Shown piece after piece: positions 38,835 to 47,937 of a stretch of DNA of 64,000 bases. The stretch lies in the NCBI RefSeq assembly GCF_029946505.1, contig NZ_JARZHG010000003.1:310001-374000 (forward strand). The letters are read 5' to 3'. Both the position numbers and the translations under genes were made by a program. Source of the stretch: Polyangium sp. y55x31. GTDB taxonomy: Bacteria; Myxococcota_A; Polyangia; Polyangiales; Polyangiaceae. The stretch's first letter is position 1, and every line of letters begins with the position of its first letter. The notes below the pieces were generated by a model. It saw only the letters and a program-made list of their open reading frames with translations. It was not told where the DNA came from and did not search any database.

Positions 38835-39226
38835 CAAACGGCGAGAATCCCCTGCGTGTGGTCCTCGGCCACCCCGAGGATGAGCTGGCCGCGATCCTCG
38901 ACGAGCTGCGGGCCGCCATGAGGGCGCACCCGCTCGCCGCGGAGGCGTTCGTCCGCGCGCTCGTCGCGGAGGGGCGCCGGTTTGCCCTGACGCCGGAGGG
39001 GCGGCGTTATCGCACGGAGCTTGCGGACTCGGCGCTGATCCGCCGCGGGCGCATTCTCTGGGATACCTGCGCCGTCAGCCTCGACGACGGCGACGCGGCC
39101 GAGCCCTCCGCGCTTTTCGACGCGCTGGTCCTCGCGACGCGCGTCGAGGCCTTGGAGCCCATGCTCTCCAGATTCTTCGCGCTGGGAGGCGACGATGCCG
39201 AGCCGGATCCTCGATCGCAGGGCTGA
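38831..39226 (+). CDS. Hypothetical small helical protein of the isoprenoid operon
   Basis: 131 residues, mainly alpha-helical (PEDELAAILDELRAAMRAHP, AEAFVRALVAEGRRF, FDALVLATRVEALEPMLSRF), with no signal, membrane segment or metal motif. Its ATG overlaps the previous stop (ATGA) and its 3' end overlaps the next gene by 32 bp, so it is translationally coupled on both sides. Codon use matches its neighbours. Unrecognised; a subunit or adaptor of the operon's enzymes is a reasonable guess only. Confidence 0.7.
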   Translation: MTNGENPLRVVLGHPEDELAAILDELRAAMRAHPLAAEAFVRALVAEGRRFALTPEGRRYRTELADSALIRRGRILWDTCAVSLDDGDAAEPSALFDALVLATRVEALEPMLSRFFALGGDDAEPDPRSQG

Positions 39227-39494
39227 CGCGCTGAACGACAACGAGCCGGTGCTCGACTTCGCCTTGGGCCTCCTCGCCGTATGCAAGAAGCTCGACGTCG
39301 CGCTCGCGTATTGCGGCGAGCGCGCGCAGGGAGGTGGGCGCGAAGAGGACGAGGTGACGCTCCATTTCGTCCTCGGCTTGATCTCGTTCCGAACGAACGT
39401 GCTTTCGGTCCTCGAAGCGGCGCGCGTGCCCTCGCCGACGGAGCGCCGGGAGGGGGCCGGGAGACGCCCGCCGATCCGGGGGCTTTTGCGGTGA
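39195..39494 (+). CDS. Hypothetical 99-residue protein of the isoprenoid operon
   Basis: A 99-residue protein with a hydrophobic central helix region (VLDFALGLLAVCKKLDVALAY, two Cys) followed by a charged turn and a second helix (LHFVLGLISFRTNVLSVLEA), then a basic tail. The reading frame overlaps the previous gene by 32 bp, but GGGAGG at 39184-39189 is well placed for the ATG and codon use is normal. The next gene starts with GTG overlapping its stop by 4 bp. Family not recognised; the moderately apolar helices could bind a lipid or lie on a membrane surface. Confidence 0.65.
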   Translation: MPSRILDRRADALNDNEPVLDFALGLLAVCKKLDVALAYCGERAQGGGREEDEVTLHFVLGLISFRTNVLSVLEAARVPSPTERREGAGRRPPIRGLLR

Positions 39495-40513
39495 ACACGC
39501 TGCCCGCCTCCGTGCTCGCGCGCCTCGATGCGTTCCGTTTTCCACATGCCACGCGCGCGGAGCGCGCGGCGCACAAGGAATGGTTGCATTTCTGCATCCA
39601 CGGCCCGGGCATCGATACGATCGTGAACTTCAGCGTCACGGGCGGCCCCGAAGGCGAGGCGCGCGCGCAGGTGACGGCGCTCGTGCGCGAGGAACAATGG
39701 GATGGCGACGTGGAGGTCCATGGCGAGGACGAGGTCGTGCTCCGCCGCGATCGGCTCGGGGCCACCTTCGGGAAGAATCGCCTCGAGATCTCCGGCGAGC
39801 GGTACGAGCTGGCGGTGACGCTCGCAGATCGTCCCATTTCGATGGCCCTCTCCCTGCGGCCGACGACGTTGCCATTGTCCAAGCGTCAATTCGCGCTGGG
39901 CAGCGCCGGATCGCTGCATTGGCTCCTCGTCCCGCGGCTCGTCGCTTCGGGGACGGTCGTCGTCTCCGGCCGCACGCACCGCTTCGAGGGCGCGCCCGCG
40001 TACCACGATCACAACTGGGGCCGGTTCGCCTGGGGCGGCGATTTCGCCTGGGAATGGGGCTACGGCCTGTCCGCCTCGGCCACCTCGCCGTGGAGCGTGG
40101 TCTTTTCGCGCCTCGCCGACCGCGGCCACCACGAGGTGCGCACGCAGGCGCTCCTCCTCTGGAAGGGCGCAAAGCTCGACCGCGTGCTGGCGAGCCGCGA
40201 TATCGTGGTCCAAGAGGAGGGATACCTCCGGCCACGGCGCGTCTTCAAGGTGCCCCGGGTGATGGCCCTCCTCGCGCCCGAGACCGCGACGGACGTGCCG
40301 CGGCGCCTCGATATCCGCGCGGCAGCCGAGGGCGACGAGCTCCACCTCGGCTTCGAGGCCGAAGAGGTCGCGCAGATCATCGTGCCAAACGATCACGACC
40401 TCGGGATCACCATCATCAATGAGATCCGTGGTTTTTTGCGATTGAGCGGAGTCGTCCGCGGTGAGCGGGTCTTCATGGAGGGCCATGCGATCTTCGAGCG
40501 CGTCACCGCCTGA
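39491..40513 (+). CDS. CrtC/AttH-like lipocalin-fold protein (putative isoprenoid hydratase or cyclase)
   Basis: A 340-residue protein resembling carotenoid 1,2-hydratase (CrtC) and related lipocalin-fold proteins. The diagnostic block is the YHDHNWGRFAWGG segment with downstream WEWGYGLS at about residues 170-200, where CrtC has YHDHNWG and a Trp/Asp-rich loop. The rest is beta-rich with repeated strands (TIVNFSVTGG, VVVSGRTHRF, ELHLGFEAEEV). CrtC adds water to the terminal double bond of acyclic carotenoids; relatives include tocopherol-cyclase-like and AttH proteins. The starting GTG overlaps the previous stop. Its place between a prenyl diphosphate synthase and an FAD desaturase supports an isoprenoid substrate, but hydratase activity is inference. 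Confidence 0.65.
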   Translation: MNTLPASVLARLDAFRFPHATRAERAAHKEWLHFCIHGPGIDTIVNFSVTGGPEGEARAQVTALVREEQWDGDVEVHGEDEVVLRRDRLGATFGKNRLEISGERYELAVTLADRPISMALSLRPTTLPLSKRQFALGSAGSLHWLLVPRLVASGTVVVSGRTHRFEGAPAYHDHNWGRFAWGGDFAWEWGYGLSASATSPWSVVFSRLADRGHHEVRTQALLLWKGAKLDRVLASRDIVVQEEGYLRPRRVFKVPRVMALLAPETATDVPRRLDIRAAAEGDELHLGFEAEEVAQIIVPNDHDLGITIINEIRGFLRLSGVVRGERVFMEGHAIFERVTA

Positions 40514-40931
40514 GGCCTCCTTCGCCGCGTTCCTCGCGGAATCGTTCGCGGCGCTGCGGCGTGATCTGCCCTGGATCTTCGAGCGCCTGTGCGAGCGGCT
40601 CGCGCACCGCGAGATCCGGATCGAGGTGGACGGCGAGGCGCTCGGCCTGCGCTGTGAACCTCACGATATCCATTTCGTCGAGGCCCCGCCCTCGCCCGAC
40701 GTCCTCCTGCGCACGGATCGGCGGACGATCCTCGATCTGGTCGACGCGCAGCGCACCTTGCTGGAGGCGCTGCTCGAGGAACGGCTCGTGGTGCTCGCGC
40801 GCGTGGAGGACGTGATCGCCCTGCACGACGCGGTCCAGACATACCTGCACGGAGCGGTCCGCGATCGGGCATTTCCGGCCCTGCTGCGGCGGTTTCGGCA
40901 ATCGACGGCGAGGGCGGCTGGCCTCGCCTGA
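40485..40931 (+). CDS. SCP2 sterol-carrier-like protein
   Basis: About 148 residues with the ATG at 40485 (an in-frame ATG at 40461 is possible). The layout resembles an SCP2 sterol-binding domain: an N-terminal helix, strands IRIEVDGEALGLRC and ALHF-like HDIHFVEA, the segment PDVLLRTDRRTILDL, then helices LLEALLEERLVVL and VEDVIALHDAVQTYL. SCP2 folds hold hydrophobic ligands in a tunnel, which fits a lipid or isoprenoid carrier for the operon. It overlaps the CrtC-like gene by 29 bp and precedes the FAD enzyme by 17 bp with a GGAGGGAGGGGGAG ribosome site between. The assignment rests on pattern only and needs a profile search. Confidence 0.55.
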   Translation: MRSSSASPPEASFAAFLAESFAALRRDLPWIFERLCERLAHREIRIEVDGEALGLRCEPHDIHFVEAPPSPDVLLRTDRRTILDLVDAQRTLLEALLEERLVVLARVEDVIALHDAVQTYLHGAVRDRAFPALLRRFRQSTARAAGLA

Positions 40932-40948
40932 TACGGAGGGAGGGGGAG

Positions 40949-43306
40949 ATGGCAGCGCCGAAGGAACCCAAGATCGTCACCATTTTCGGGGGAGGGATTG
41001 CCGGCCTCACCGCCGCGCACGAGCTCTCGGAGCGCGGGTTCCAGGTGTTCGTCTGGGAAAAGGATGGCGGCGAGCCGACCATCCCCGGGCGGTCCGAGGT
41101 CGGCGGCATGGCGCGGACCCAGTGGACGCGCGTCAACTGGCCCGCTTGGCTCGAGGAGCCCGAGAAGCGAATGCGGAGCACCGAGCCGATCATTCGCCTC
41201 GACGAAGAGATCTACTTCGCGCCGGGCGAAGCGGTGCCGGCCGATCCGGCGGAGGCCGCGCGTATCCTCGCTGCGGTGGCCGAGAAGCTCAATCGATATC
41301 CATTCCTGCGCGAGGTCGACATCGAGGGTTTCGCGGATGTGCCGGACGAGGCGCTCACCCTTGCGCGGGCAAACTATGTCAAAGAGCAGCTCGTCACGGT
41401 GTTCGGCGTCCAGGATCCGCCGAGCATGAGCCCGCATCCCTCGTTGCCCCGGACGTCGCGCCTGGATACCTGGGGGCTCGGGGACGCCCACGATCCGGAG
41501 AGGCCGGCCGACAAACGCAATTACGTGGGATTCTTCGTGCGGGAGGCCATCCTGCCAGGGGAGCATGGATTCCGCTTCTTTCCGGCATTCTACTGGCATC
41601 TCTTCGACACGATGCGGCGCACGCCCATCCTCGAGGACGTGCCCGTCTCCCCGGTACGAGCGGCGCGCACGCGTGCGGCCATCAAGAGATTCGGGACCTT
41701 GCGCGATCTGCGCATGTGGATCGACACCTACCCCATGGAGACGACGCGCACGGTCTACGATAACCTCGTCTCGACGAGCACCCAGGCCGTCATGACCGAG
41801 CGCGAGGGCGCCCCCGCGCTCGTCCCGCGCCGCGTGGCGCGGTCGTTCGAGGTGATCTGGAGGAATCTCCACGCCTTGCTGGTGACCATGCGGTTCACGC
41901 TCGAGGACATGCAGCAGTTCGAGCGCAAGCTCTTCAAATACCTCACCTCGTCGAGCGCGCGCCGCGAAAAGGAATACGAGCAGATCTCATGGTGGGATTT
42001 CCTGGAGGGCGACCGCCTGAACCCGGAGCTCCAGGAATCGATGGACGCCTGGCCGCAGGCGCTCGTGGCCATGTCGGCGCGGGAGGGGGACGCGCGGACG
42101 CAGGGCAATGTCACGATGCAGCTCATGCTCGACCAGCTCGCCGACACGCAATACCTGGACGGGACCCTGAATGGTCCCACGAGCGAGGCCTGGTTCGCGC
42201 ATTGGCGCCGTTACCTCGAAGCGCAGGGCGTCCGGTTCATCCACGGAGAGCTGCGGGGCATTCGGCTCCGGGACGGCGAGATCCGGCTCGATGTCCACCG
42301 CTTCGACGGCAGATCCGCGCTTTATGCCATGGGGTACTTCCTGATTGCGCTCCCCGCCAAGGAGGTGAAGCGCCTCGTCACCGAGGAGCTCGTGGAGGCG
42401 TACGAGCGCGCGCACCCGGCGGGGTCCGATGAGGGACCGCGGGACGATACGCTCCGCCGGATTCGCGAGCTCCCCACCGGCGGGCTGGAGAGAGCGCACC
42501 CCGAGGGCGCTCTGCAGCACCTCAGCGGTATTCAGTATTATTTCGCGGAGGACATTCAGTGGGTCAACGGCCACACCTATTTCCCGGACTCGGACTGGGG
42601 GCTCTCGTCGATCTCGCAGGCGATCTTCTGGAGGCAAAAGCCCCGCGTGAACAGCGGATACCGGGGCACCCTGTCCGTATGCATCGCGAACTGGTACAAG
42701 AGGAGCCGGAACACCGGAAAGTGCGCGTGGGAATCGTCACGCGAAGAGATTGCGCGCGAGGTCTGGCGGCAGATCGTGCAGGGCCTCGAGAAGCGCAGCC
42801 GCGGGCGCGCGGCGGCGCGCGACGGCGAGCCGGGGCTGCTCTTCTGGCCGCCCCCCGAGCCGCTTTTTTATCATATCGACGACGCGATCCGGTTCAAGGA
42901 GGACGGCAGCGGCGTCCTCGCCAACGACGCGCCGCTCCTCATCAACCGTCCCGGCGAATGGGCGTCGCGGCCCGGGGAGCCGGGCAAGTACGGGATCTAT
43001 TTTGATACCCTCGCGTTTGCCGGGACGTACATGAAGACGTATACCCGGCTGACCACGATGGAGGCGGCGAACGAGTCGGCACGGCATGCGGTGAACGCGA
43101 TCTTGGCGCACGCCGAGCTCCACAATCCCACCGGGCGTCTCGGCAATCTCTGCGCGATCTGGCCGCCCGAGGAGCGTGAGCTCGAGGACCTTCGCTTCCT
43201 CCGGGATCTCGACGAAAAGCTCGTGGAGCGAGGTCTGCCGCATTTCCTGGACATCGTCGGCGCCGAGGGCATGGTGTCCGCGCTCTCGACCGGCGCAAAT
43301 CCATGA
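40949..43306 (+). CDS. FAD-dependent desaturase/dehydroxylase-like enzyme with inserted OmpA-like domain
   Basis: A 785-residue flavoenzyme of the amine-oxidase/phytoene-desaturase superfamily. The N-terminal FAD motif is IFGGGIAGLTAAHEL with Glu at the end of strand 2 (VWEKD), then GGMART. Family blocks resume at PGEHGFRFFPAFYWHLFDTM (about 203-222), LNGPTSEAWF near 410, and the substrate-domain WWDFLEG. Between GGMART and PGEHGF about 140 extra residues are inserted. Residues 83-156 of these look like an OmpA/MotB peptidoglycan-binding domain: IYFAPGEA, VAEKLNRYPFLREVDIEGFAD, then LARANYVKEQL and FGV. A usual FAD enzyme of this type is 450-550 residues, so the length agrees with the insertion. 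It is the last gene of the isoprenoid operon; the likely substrate is a polyprenyl or terpenoid lipid. Confidence 0.82.
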   Translation: MAAPKEPKIVTIFGGGIAGLTAAHELSERGFQVFVWEKDGGEPTIPGRSEVGGMARTQWTRVNWPAWLEEPEKRMRSTEPIIRLDEEIYFAPGEAVPADPAEAARILAAVAEKLNRYPFLREVDIEGFADVPDEALTLARANYVKEQLVTVFGVQDPPSMSPHPSLPRTSRLDTWGLGDAHDPERPADKRNYVGFFVREAILPGEHGFRFFPAFYWHLFDTMRRTPILEDVPVSPVRAARTRAAIKRFGTLRDLRMWIDTYPMETTRTVYDNLVSTSTQAVMTEREGAPALVPRRVARSFEVIWRNLHALLVTMRFTLEDMQQFERKLFKYLTSSSARREKEYEQISWWDFLEGDRLNPELQESMDAWPQALVAMSAREGDARTQGNVTMQLMLDQLADTQYLDGTLNGPTSEAWFAHWRRYLEAQGVRFIHGELRGIRLRDGEIRLDVHRFDGRSALYAMGYFLIALPAKEVKRLVTEELVEAYERAHPAGSDEGPRDDTLRRIRELPTGGLERAHPEGALQHLSGIQYYFAEDIQWVNGHTYFPDSDWGLSSISQAIFWRQKPRVNSGYRGTLSVCIANWYKRSRNTGKCAWESSREEIAREVWRQIVQGLEKRSRGRAAARDGEPGLLFWPPPEPLFYHIDDAIRFKEDGSGVLANDAPLLINRPGEWASRPGEPGKYGIYFDTLAFAGTYMKTYTRLTTMEAANESARHAVNAILAHAELHNPTGRLGNLCAIWPPEERELEDLRFLRDLDEKLVERGLPHFLDIVGAEGMVSALSTGANP

Positions 43307-43490
43307 AATACAGGACGAAGCGCGGCGGATTTCGTTGGCCCGTCCTGGTCGAGGAGATTTCCGGGATGTCGTGACGCTCGGGACCGGATGCTGGTACGCC
43401 CGATTGCGATGGCGGTTCCTCTGCCCGATATTGCCGCCCGAGCCGGCCGAGCAGGCCGGCAGACGCTGCGAGACGGAGAAGGCTTCATCC

Positions 43491-46400
43491 ATGGTCGCGT
43501 GGCTCAATCCTGGCGTCCCCGATCATCCATTCCAGGGGACCGACCGTTTTCGTCCCATCGAACTCATCGGGCGGGGGGGGATGGGCTCGGTCTACCGCGT
43601 CCACGACGTGGAGATGGGGCGCGACGTCGCCCTGAAGACGCTGGAATACCTCGATTCCAATCTGCTCTACTACCTCAAGGAAGAGTTCCGCTCGCTCGCC
43701 GGCATCACCCACCCGAACCTCGTCGAGCTCTACGAGCTGGTCGCCCAGGGCGAAGACTGCTTCTTCACGATGGAGCTGCTCGACGGCGTCCATTTCATCG
43801 AGCACGTGCGCGGTCCCCAGGGATGCGCCCCGCTCCTCACCGAGCCGAGGAGCCGGATGCGCCTCGCGCTCGTCGATGGCTCCGAGGTCCCCTGCCGGGA
43901 GGAAGACACCTCGGAGGGCCTCCCTCCCGCCGCGCTCGAGCGCCTCTCGCGGACGCTGCCGCAGCTCGTCCACGGCCTCGCGGCGCTCCACGCCGGCGGC
44001 AAGATCCACCGCGACATCAAGCCCTCGAACGTCGTGGTGACCCGCGAGGGCCGCCTGGTCATCCTCGATTTCGGACTCACCATCCCCTACCGCCAGGGCA
44101 GCCAATGGCCGCCCGACAGGGAGGTTGTCGGGACACTCCCCTACATGGCGCCGGAGCAGATGCGCGGCGGACGGCTCTCGCCGGCGGCCGATTGGTACAG
44201 CGTCGGCGTGATGCTCTACGAGGCGCTGACCGGGTCGTTGCCCTTCACCGGCTCGGTGCCCGACGTGCTCCGGCACAAACAGCAGGCGTACGTGCGGCCG
44301 CCGCGGGAGTTCGCGCCTGCGACGCCGCCTGCGCTCGATGCCTTGGTCATGGCCCTGCTCCATCCCGACCCCGCGCGTCGCGCCGGGGGCGACACGATTC
44401 TCAAGGCCCTCGGCAGCAGCCCGAGCGAGCTCTCCGAGGCCGTGCCCCCAGCAAAAGAGGCCCCTTTCGTCGGTCGCGCGGAGGAGCTCGCGGCGCTGCG
44501 CGCTGCCTTCGAGGACGTCAAGAGCGGACATGCCGTGCTCGTGCGCGTGGAGGGAGCCTCGGGAATGGGAAAAACCGAGCTCGTGCAGCGATTCCTCTCC
44601 TCGCTCATCGAGACCGAGCTCGACCTCGTCGCATTTCGGGGCCGCTGCCACCCGCAGGAATCCGTTCCGTACAAGGCGTTCGATTCGCTCGTCGACGAGC
44701 TGAGCCGTTATCTGGTCAGCCTCCATCCCTACCACCTCGACGCGATTGCACCGGCGCACGGGGCCGCGCTGACGCGGCTCTTCCCCGTGCTGGGGAGGGT
44801 CCCGGCGCTCGCCACCTCTCGCGGGCACGCGGCGAGCGCTCAGGATCCCCAGGAGCTCCGGCAGCGCGGATTCGAAGCGATGCGCGAGCTCGCCGCCAAC
44901 ATCGCGCTGTTCCGGCTCCTCGTGTTCTGGATCGACGACCTGCAATGGGGCGACGCCGACAGCGGCCTGCTCCTGCGCGAGCTCTTGCGCCCCGAGGACG
45001 CCCCGCCGATGCTCGTGATCCTTTCGTATCGCAGCGAGGACGTCGATCGCAGCCCGATCCTGGAGGCGGTCGCCTCCATGGCCCGCGAGCTGCCCGAGGG
45101 CGCCGCGCGAAGGATTGTCCTCTCGCCGCTCGACGAGGGGTGTTCGCGCGCGCTTTTCTCGATGGTGCTCGCCTCGGAAGGGTCCGCATTCGAACCGCTC
45201 GCCGCGCGCATGGCGGTGGAGTCGGCCGGCTCCCCCTTCTTCATCGGCGAGCTCGCCCGTCATCTCCGCGCCGCGCCCGGCGCGGCGCTCGATCTGCACC
45301 TCTCCCGGGTCATCCAGGCTCGGGTCGAGCAGCTCACCCGGCGTGAGCGCTGCCTGCTCGAAATCGTCTCGGTGGCCGGCGGGCCCATCGATCGCGGGGT
45401 CGCATTGCGTGCATCGGGGCTCGGCGAGACGGGACGCCCGGACGCCGCCCGCCTCGGCCAGCTCTCGCTTTTGCGATTCACCGAGCTCAATGGCAAGCTG
45501 GCGGTCGAGACGTACCATGATCGGATCCGCGAGGCGCTCGTCGCCGATCTCCCCGCCGAGGAGCTTCGCACCTGCCACCGCCGACTCGCGGAGGCGCTCC
45601 TTTCCCTCCCCTCGCCCGACCCGGAGGCGCTCGTCGAGCATTACCTCGGCGCCGGCGACGCTCGCGCGGCGAGCCATTATGCGCTGCTGGCGGCCGATCG
45701 CGCGGCCGCCTCGCTGGCCTTCGATCGCGCGGCGGCGTTGTACCGCAAGGCGCTCACGCTGGACACCCACGGCGAGGAGCGCTGGAAGGTCGAGCGAAAG
45801 CTCGGCGAGACGCTGACCAACGCGGGGCGTGGTGGGGAGGCGGCAGAGGCCTTCATGGCCGCAGCTGCCACACGCGCGGCGCAGGCGCACGACGACATGC
45901 AGATCCTCACCCTGGAGCGCTGTGCGGCGGAGCAATACCTGCACAGCGGGCGCATTCACGAGGGAATGAGCCTCCTTCGCTCGGTGCTCGTGCGCGTCGG
46001 CGTGCGCCTGCCCGACTCCTCGCGACGAGCGTTCTGGTCGGCGCTCTTCGTGCGCCAGCGGCTCCTCGCGCAGGGCGTCCGCGTCAAGCGTCGCAGCCCT
46101 GATCAGGTCTCCGCGCAGGCGCTCGCGCGCCTCGATACCCTCTGGGGGGTATCGACGAGCCTGGCGCTGATCAATTTCACGACCGCCGACGCGCTCGGCG
46201 TCAAGCAGCTCAGCGCCGCGCTGAAGCTCGGCGAGCGCTCCCGGATGGCGCGGGCGCTCGGCTACGAGGCCTCGGTGGAAGCGTGCTTCCGGTGGCCGCT
46301 GCTTCGCTGGCACAGCGAGCGGCTGCTTTGCCTCGCCGAGGACCTGGCCCGCGAGACCGGGGACCCTTACGACCGAGCCTGGGCGCTCGCGTCTCGCGCC

Positions 46401-47282
46401 GCGTGCTCGTGGTTTGCTGCGTCCTGGGCGGCGTCGGTGCGCTTTTGCGACGAGTCCGCGGCCCTTTTACGAGAGCGCTGCCAGGGCATCGCCTGGGAGC
46501 TCGCGATGCTCGACGCGTTCGCGCTCTCCGCGCTCGCGCAGCTCGGCCGGGTGCGGGAGCTCGGCGAGCGGCTCGCCCGCTCGATGCGGGACGCCGAGCG
46601 GCGGGGTGATCTCTTCGCGATGAGTAGCTGCCGGCTCGGCCAGCCGAGTTTGTCGTGGCTCGCCGCGGATCGCGCCGAGGAGTACGACGCCTCGCTTCGG
46701 ACGGAGGACGTCGAGCTCGAGTGGCGGCTCAACCCGACACAGCAATACCATCGGGTGATCAGCGTCGTGCAGACGTGCCTTTACATGGGCGAAGCCGAGC
46801 GCGCATGGGCGTACATCGAGGATGCGTGGCCGCACCTTCGCGGATCGAAGCTGCTCTGGGTGGAGTGCATTCGCGTCGAGCTTTGCCACCTCCGGGCGCG
46901 CGCTGCGCTCGCGGCGGCTGCGTGTGGACCGGTCCACGCGCTCCGCTCGCGCGAGGCGCGGCTCGTCCGCACGGCCCTCACCGAGGCCCGCCGCATCGAG
47001 CGCACCGCGCTGCCGCACGCGGCGCCGCTCGCGGCGTTGATCCGGGCCGCTGCGGCGCGGCTCGGGGGGGATCGAGACCGGGCCGCGCGTGCGCTCTCCG
47101 CGGCCGTGGAGGGCTTCGCTCGGACGGAAATGGCGCTTTATCGGGAAGCCGCGCGCGCCCGCTTGGGCGCGCTCCGGGGCGGCGCCGAGGGCCTCGCGCT
47201 CATCGAGGAGAGCCGGCGCTTCATGGCCGCGGAGGGCATCCGCGAACCCGCGGCCATGATTGCGATGCTCGCCCCGGGTTGA
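43491..47282 (+). CDS. Ser/Thr kinase - AAA ATPase - TPR regulatory protein
   Basis: A 1263-residue soluble signalling protein. The kinase domain lies at about 20-300: IGRGGMGSVYRV Gly loop, VALKTL Lys, IHRDIKPSN catalytic loop, ILDFGL metal site and MAPEQ; all catalytic residues are present, and an insert of about 35 residues sits after the hinge. A STAND-like ATPase follows, with Walker A near residue 353 (EGASGMGKTELV) and Walker B FWIDDLQWGD. A long helical TPR-like region runs to the end. There is no histidine-kinase module, unlike the relative at 12257-18001. The ATG at 43491 was chosen from the kinase boundary. It begins 184 bp after the isoprenoid operon and is convergent with a lipoprotein gene 9 bp away. 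Confidence 0.88.
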   Translation: MVAWLNPGVPDHPFQGTDRFRPIELIGRGGMGSVYRVHDVEMGRDVALKTLEYLDSNLLYYLKEEFRSLAGITHPNLVELYELVAQGEDCFFTMELLDGVHFIEHVRGPQGCAPLLTEPRSRMRLALVDGSEVPCREEDTSEGLPPAALERLSRTLPQLVHGLAALHAGGKIHRDIKPSNVVVTREGRLVILDFGLTIPYRQGSQWPPDREVVGTLPYMAPEQMRGGRLSPAADWYSVGVMLYEALTGSLPFTGSVPDVLRHKQQAYVRPPREFAPATPPALDALVMALLHPDPARRAGGDTILKALGSSPSELSEAVPPAKEAPFVGRAEELAALRAAFEDVKSGHAVLVRVEGASGMGKTELVQRFLSSLIETELDLVAFRGRCHPQESVPYKAFDSLVDELSRYLVSLHPYHLDAIAPAHGAALTRLFPVLGRVPALATSRGHAASAQDPQELRQRGFEAMRELAANIALFRLLVFWIDDLQWGDADSGLLLRELLRPEDAPPMLVILSYRSEDVDRSPILEAVASMARELPEGAARRIVLSPLDEGCSRALFSMVLASEGSAFEPLAARMAVESAGSPFFIGELARHLRAAPGAALDLHLSRVIQARVEQLTRRERCLLEIVSVAGGPIDRGVALRASGLGETGRPDAARLGQLSLLRFTELNGKLAVETYHDRIREALVADLPAEELRTCHRRLAEALLSLPSPDPEALVEHYLGAGDARAASHYALLAADRAAASLAFDRAAALYRKALTLDTHGEERWKVERKLGETLTNAGRGGEAAEAFMAAAATRAAQAHDDMQILTLERCAAEQYLHSGRIHEGMSLLRSVLVRVGVRLPDSSRRAFWSALFVRQRLLAQGVRVKRRSPDQVSAQALARLDTLWGVSTSLALINFTTADALGVKQLSAALKLGERSRMARALGYEASVEACFRWPLLRWHSERLLCLAEDLARETGDPYDRAWALASRAACSWFAASWAASVRFCDESAALLRERCQGIAWELAMLDAFALSALAQLGRVRELGERLARSMRDAERRGDLFAMSSCRLGQPSLSWLAADRAEEYDASLRTEDVELEWRLNPTQQYHRVISVVQTCLYMGEAERAWAYIEDAWPHLRGSKLLWVECIRVELCHLRARAALAAAACGPVHALRSREARLVRTALTEARRIERTALPHAAPLAALIRAAAARLGGDRDRAARALSAAVEGFARTEMALYREAARARLGALRGGAEGLALIEESRRFMAAEGIREPAAMIAMLAPG

Positions 47283-47291
47283 ACCTCCTCG

Positions 47292-47672
47292 TTACGGCAG
47301 CACTCCGCAATCGCAGCATACTGGGTCATCGCTCTGGCCCCCGAACATGGGGGTGCACTCGCCGGCGCTGATCTGCGCGGTGGACGCGTGCCCTTTCTGG
47401 CCCATCGGCGTGAGCTTCAGCTTGAACTGCAGGCGGATCTCATCGCATTCCGGCACGGTCTGGCAGACGTCGCTCTTCCGCCTTTTTTGCTCGATGATCT
47501 CCACCTGCTTCACCGTTTCGCCCTTCCGTTCCAGGTCGGCCCCCTGCTCCTCGACGAAGACGAACTCGTGATCCTCGCTCGTTTCCACGACACAACCTGC
47601 CGCCACGAAAGACAAGACGAGGCAGAAGGCTCCCCCGCCGCGCACGTACCGTCCGATATTTTGCTGCTTCAT
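47292..47672 (-). CDS. Small Cys-containing lipoprotein
   Basis: A 126-residue lipoprotein with signal GAFCLVLSFVAAGC (Cys27). An acidic/Lys-rich spacer (DHEFVFVEEQGADLERKGET) leads to a compact domain with Cys at the pattern C-x4-C, then C, then CC-x-C near the end (VCCDCGVLP). GGGGGAT precedes the ATG at 47672; an upstream ATG at 47687 is also in frame. The upstream region of about 260 bp shared with the NAT gene's 3' side has no other gene. Function unknown; the paired C-terminal Cys may form disulfides or bind a metal. Confidence 0.65.
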   Translation of the reverse strand: MKQQNIGRYVRGGGAFCLVLSFVAAGCVVETSEDHEFVFVEEQGADLERKGETVKQVEIIEQKRRKSDVCQTVPECDEIRLQFKLKLTPMGQKGHASTAQISAGECTPMFGGQSDDPVCCDCGVLP

Positions 47673-47937
47673 TGCGATATCCCCCATTTGGCTCGCTCTC
47701 GACGGGTGCGGATCCGTCCGAGGCGTCGCCGTTTCGCGCAGTTGCAAGCGCCATTCCTCATGGGGTCGCCTGGCCGCGCGCAGCGAATCGAGGAATGGTC
47801 GAGAACCGGAAGGTCGGCGGGTCGGGTCGTGAGGCTGGATGTCCAGGAAAACCGGTCGGGTCGGGCGTGAAAAACGTTTTCCCATGCGCGCAGAAACAAC
47901 CCACCCACGCACCTGTATCCAGCTCGCGCAGCGCCCA

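Noticed and set aside
43307..43490. Partly complementary sequence after the FAD enzyme as a terminator
   Set aside because: The CAGGACG/CGTCCTG arms are far apart and the inner pairing conflicts with them; no T tract.
43485..46313. Long antisense open frame (942 codons) over the second kinase gene
   Set aside because: Same cause. The opposite strand carries intact catalytic motifs, and this frame has none.
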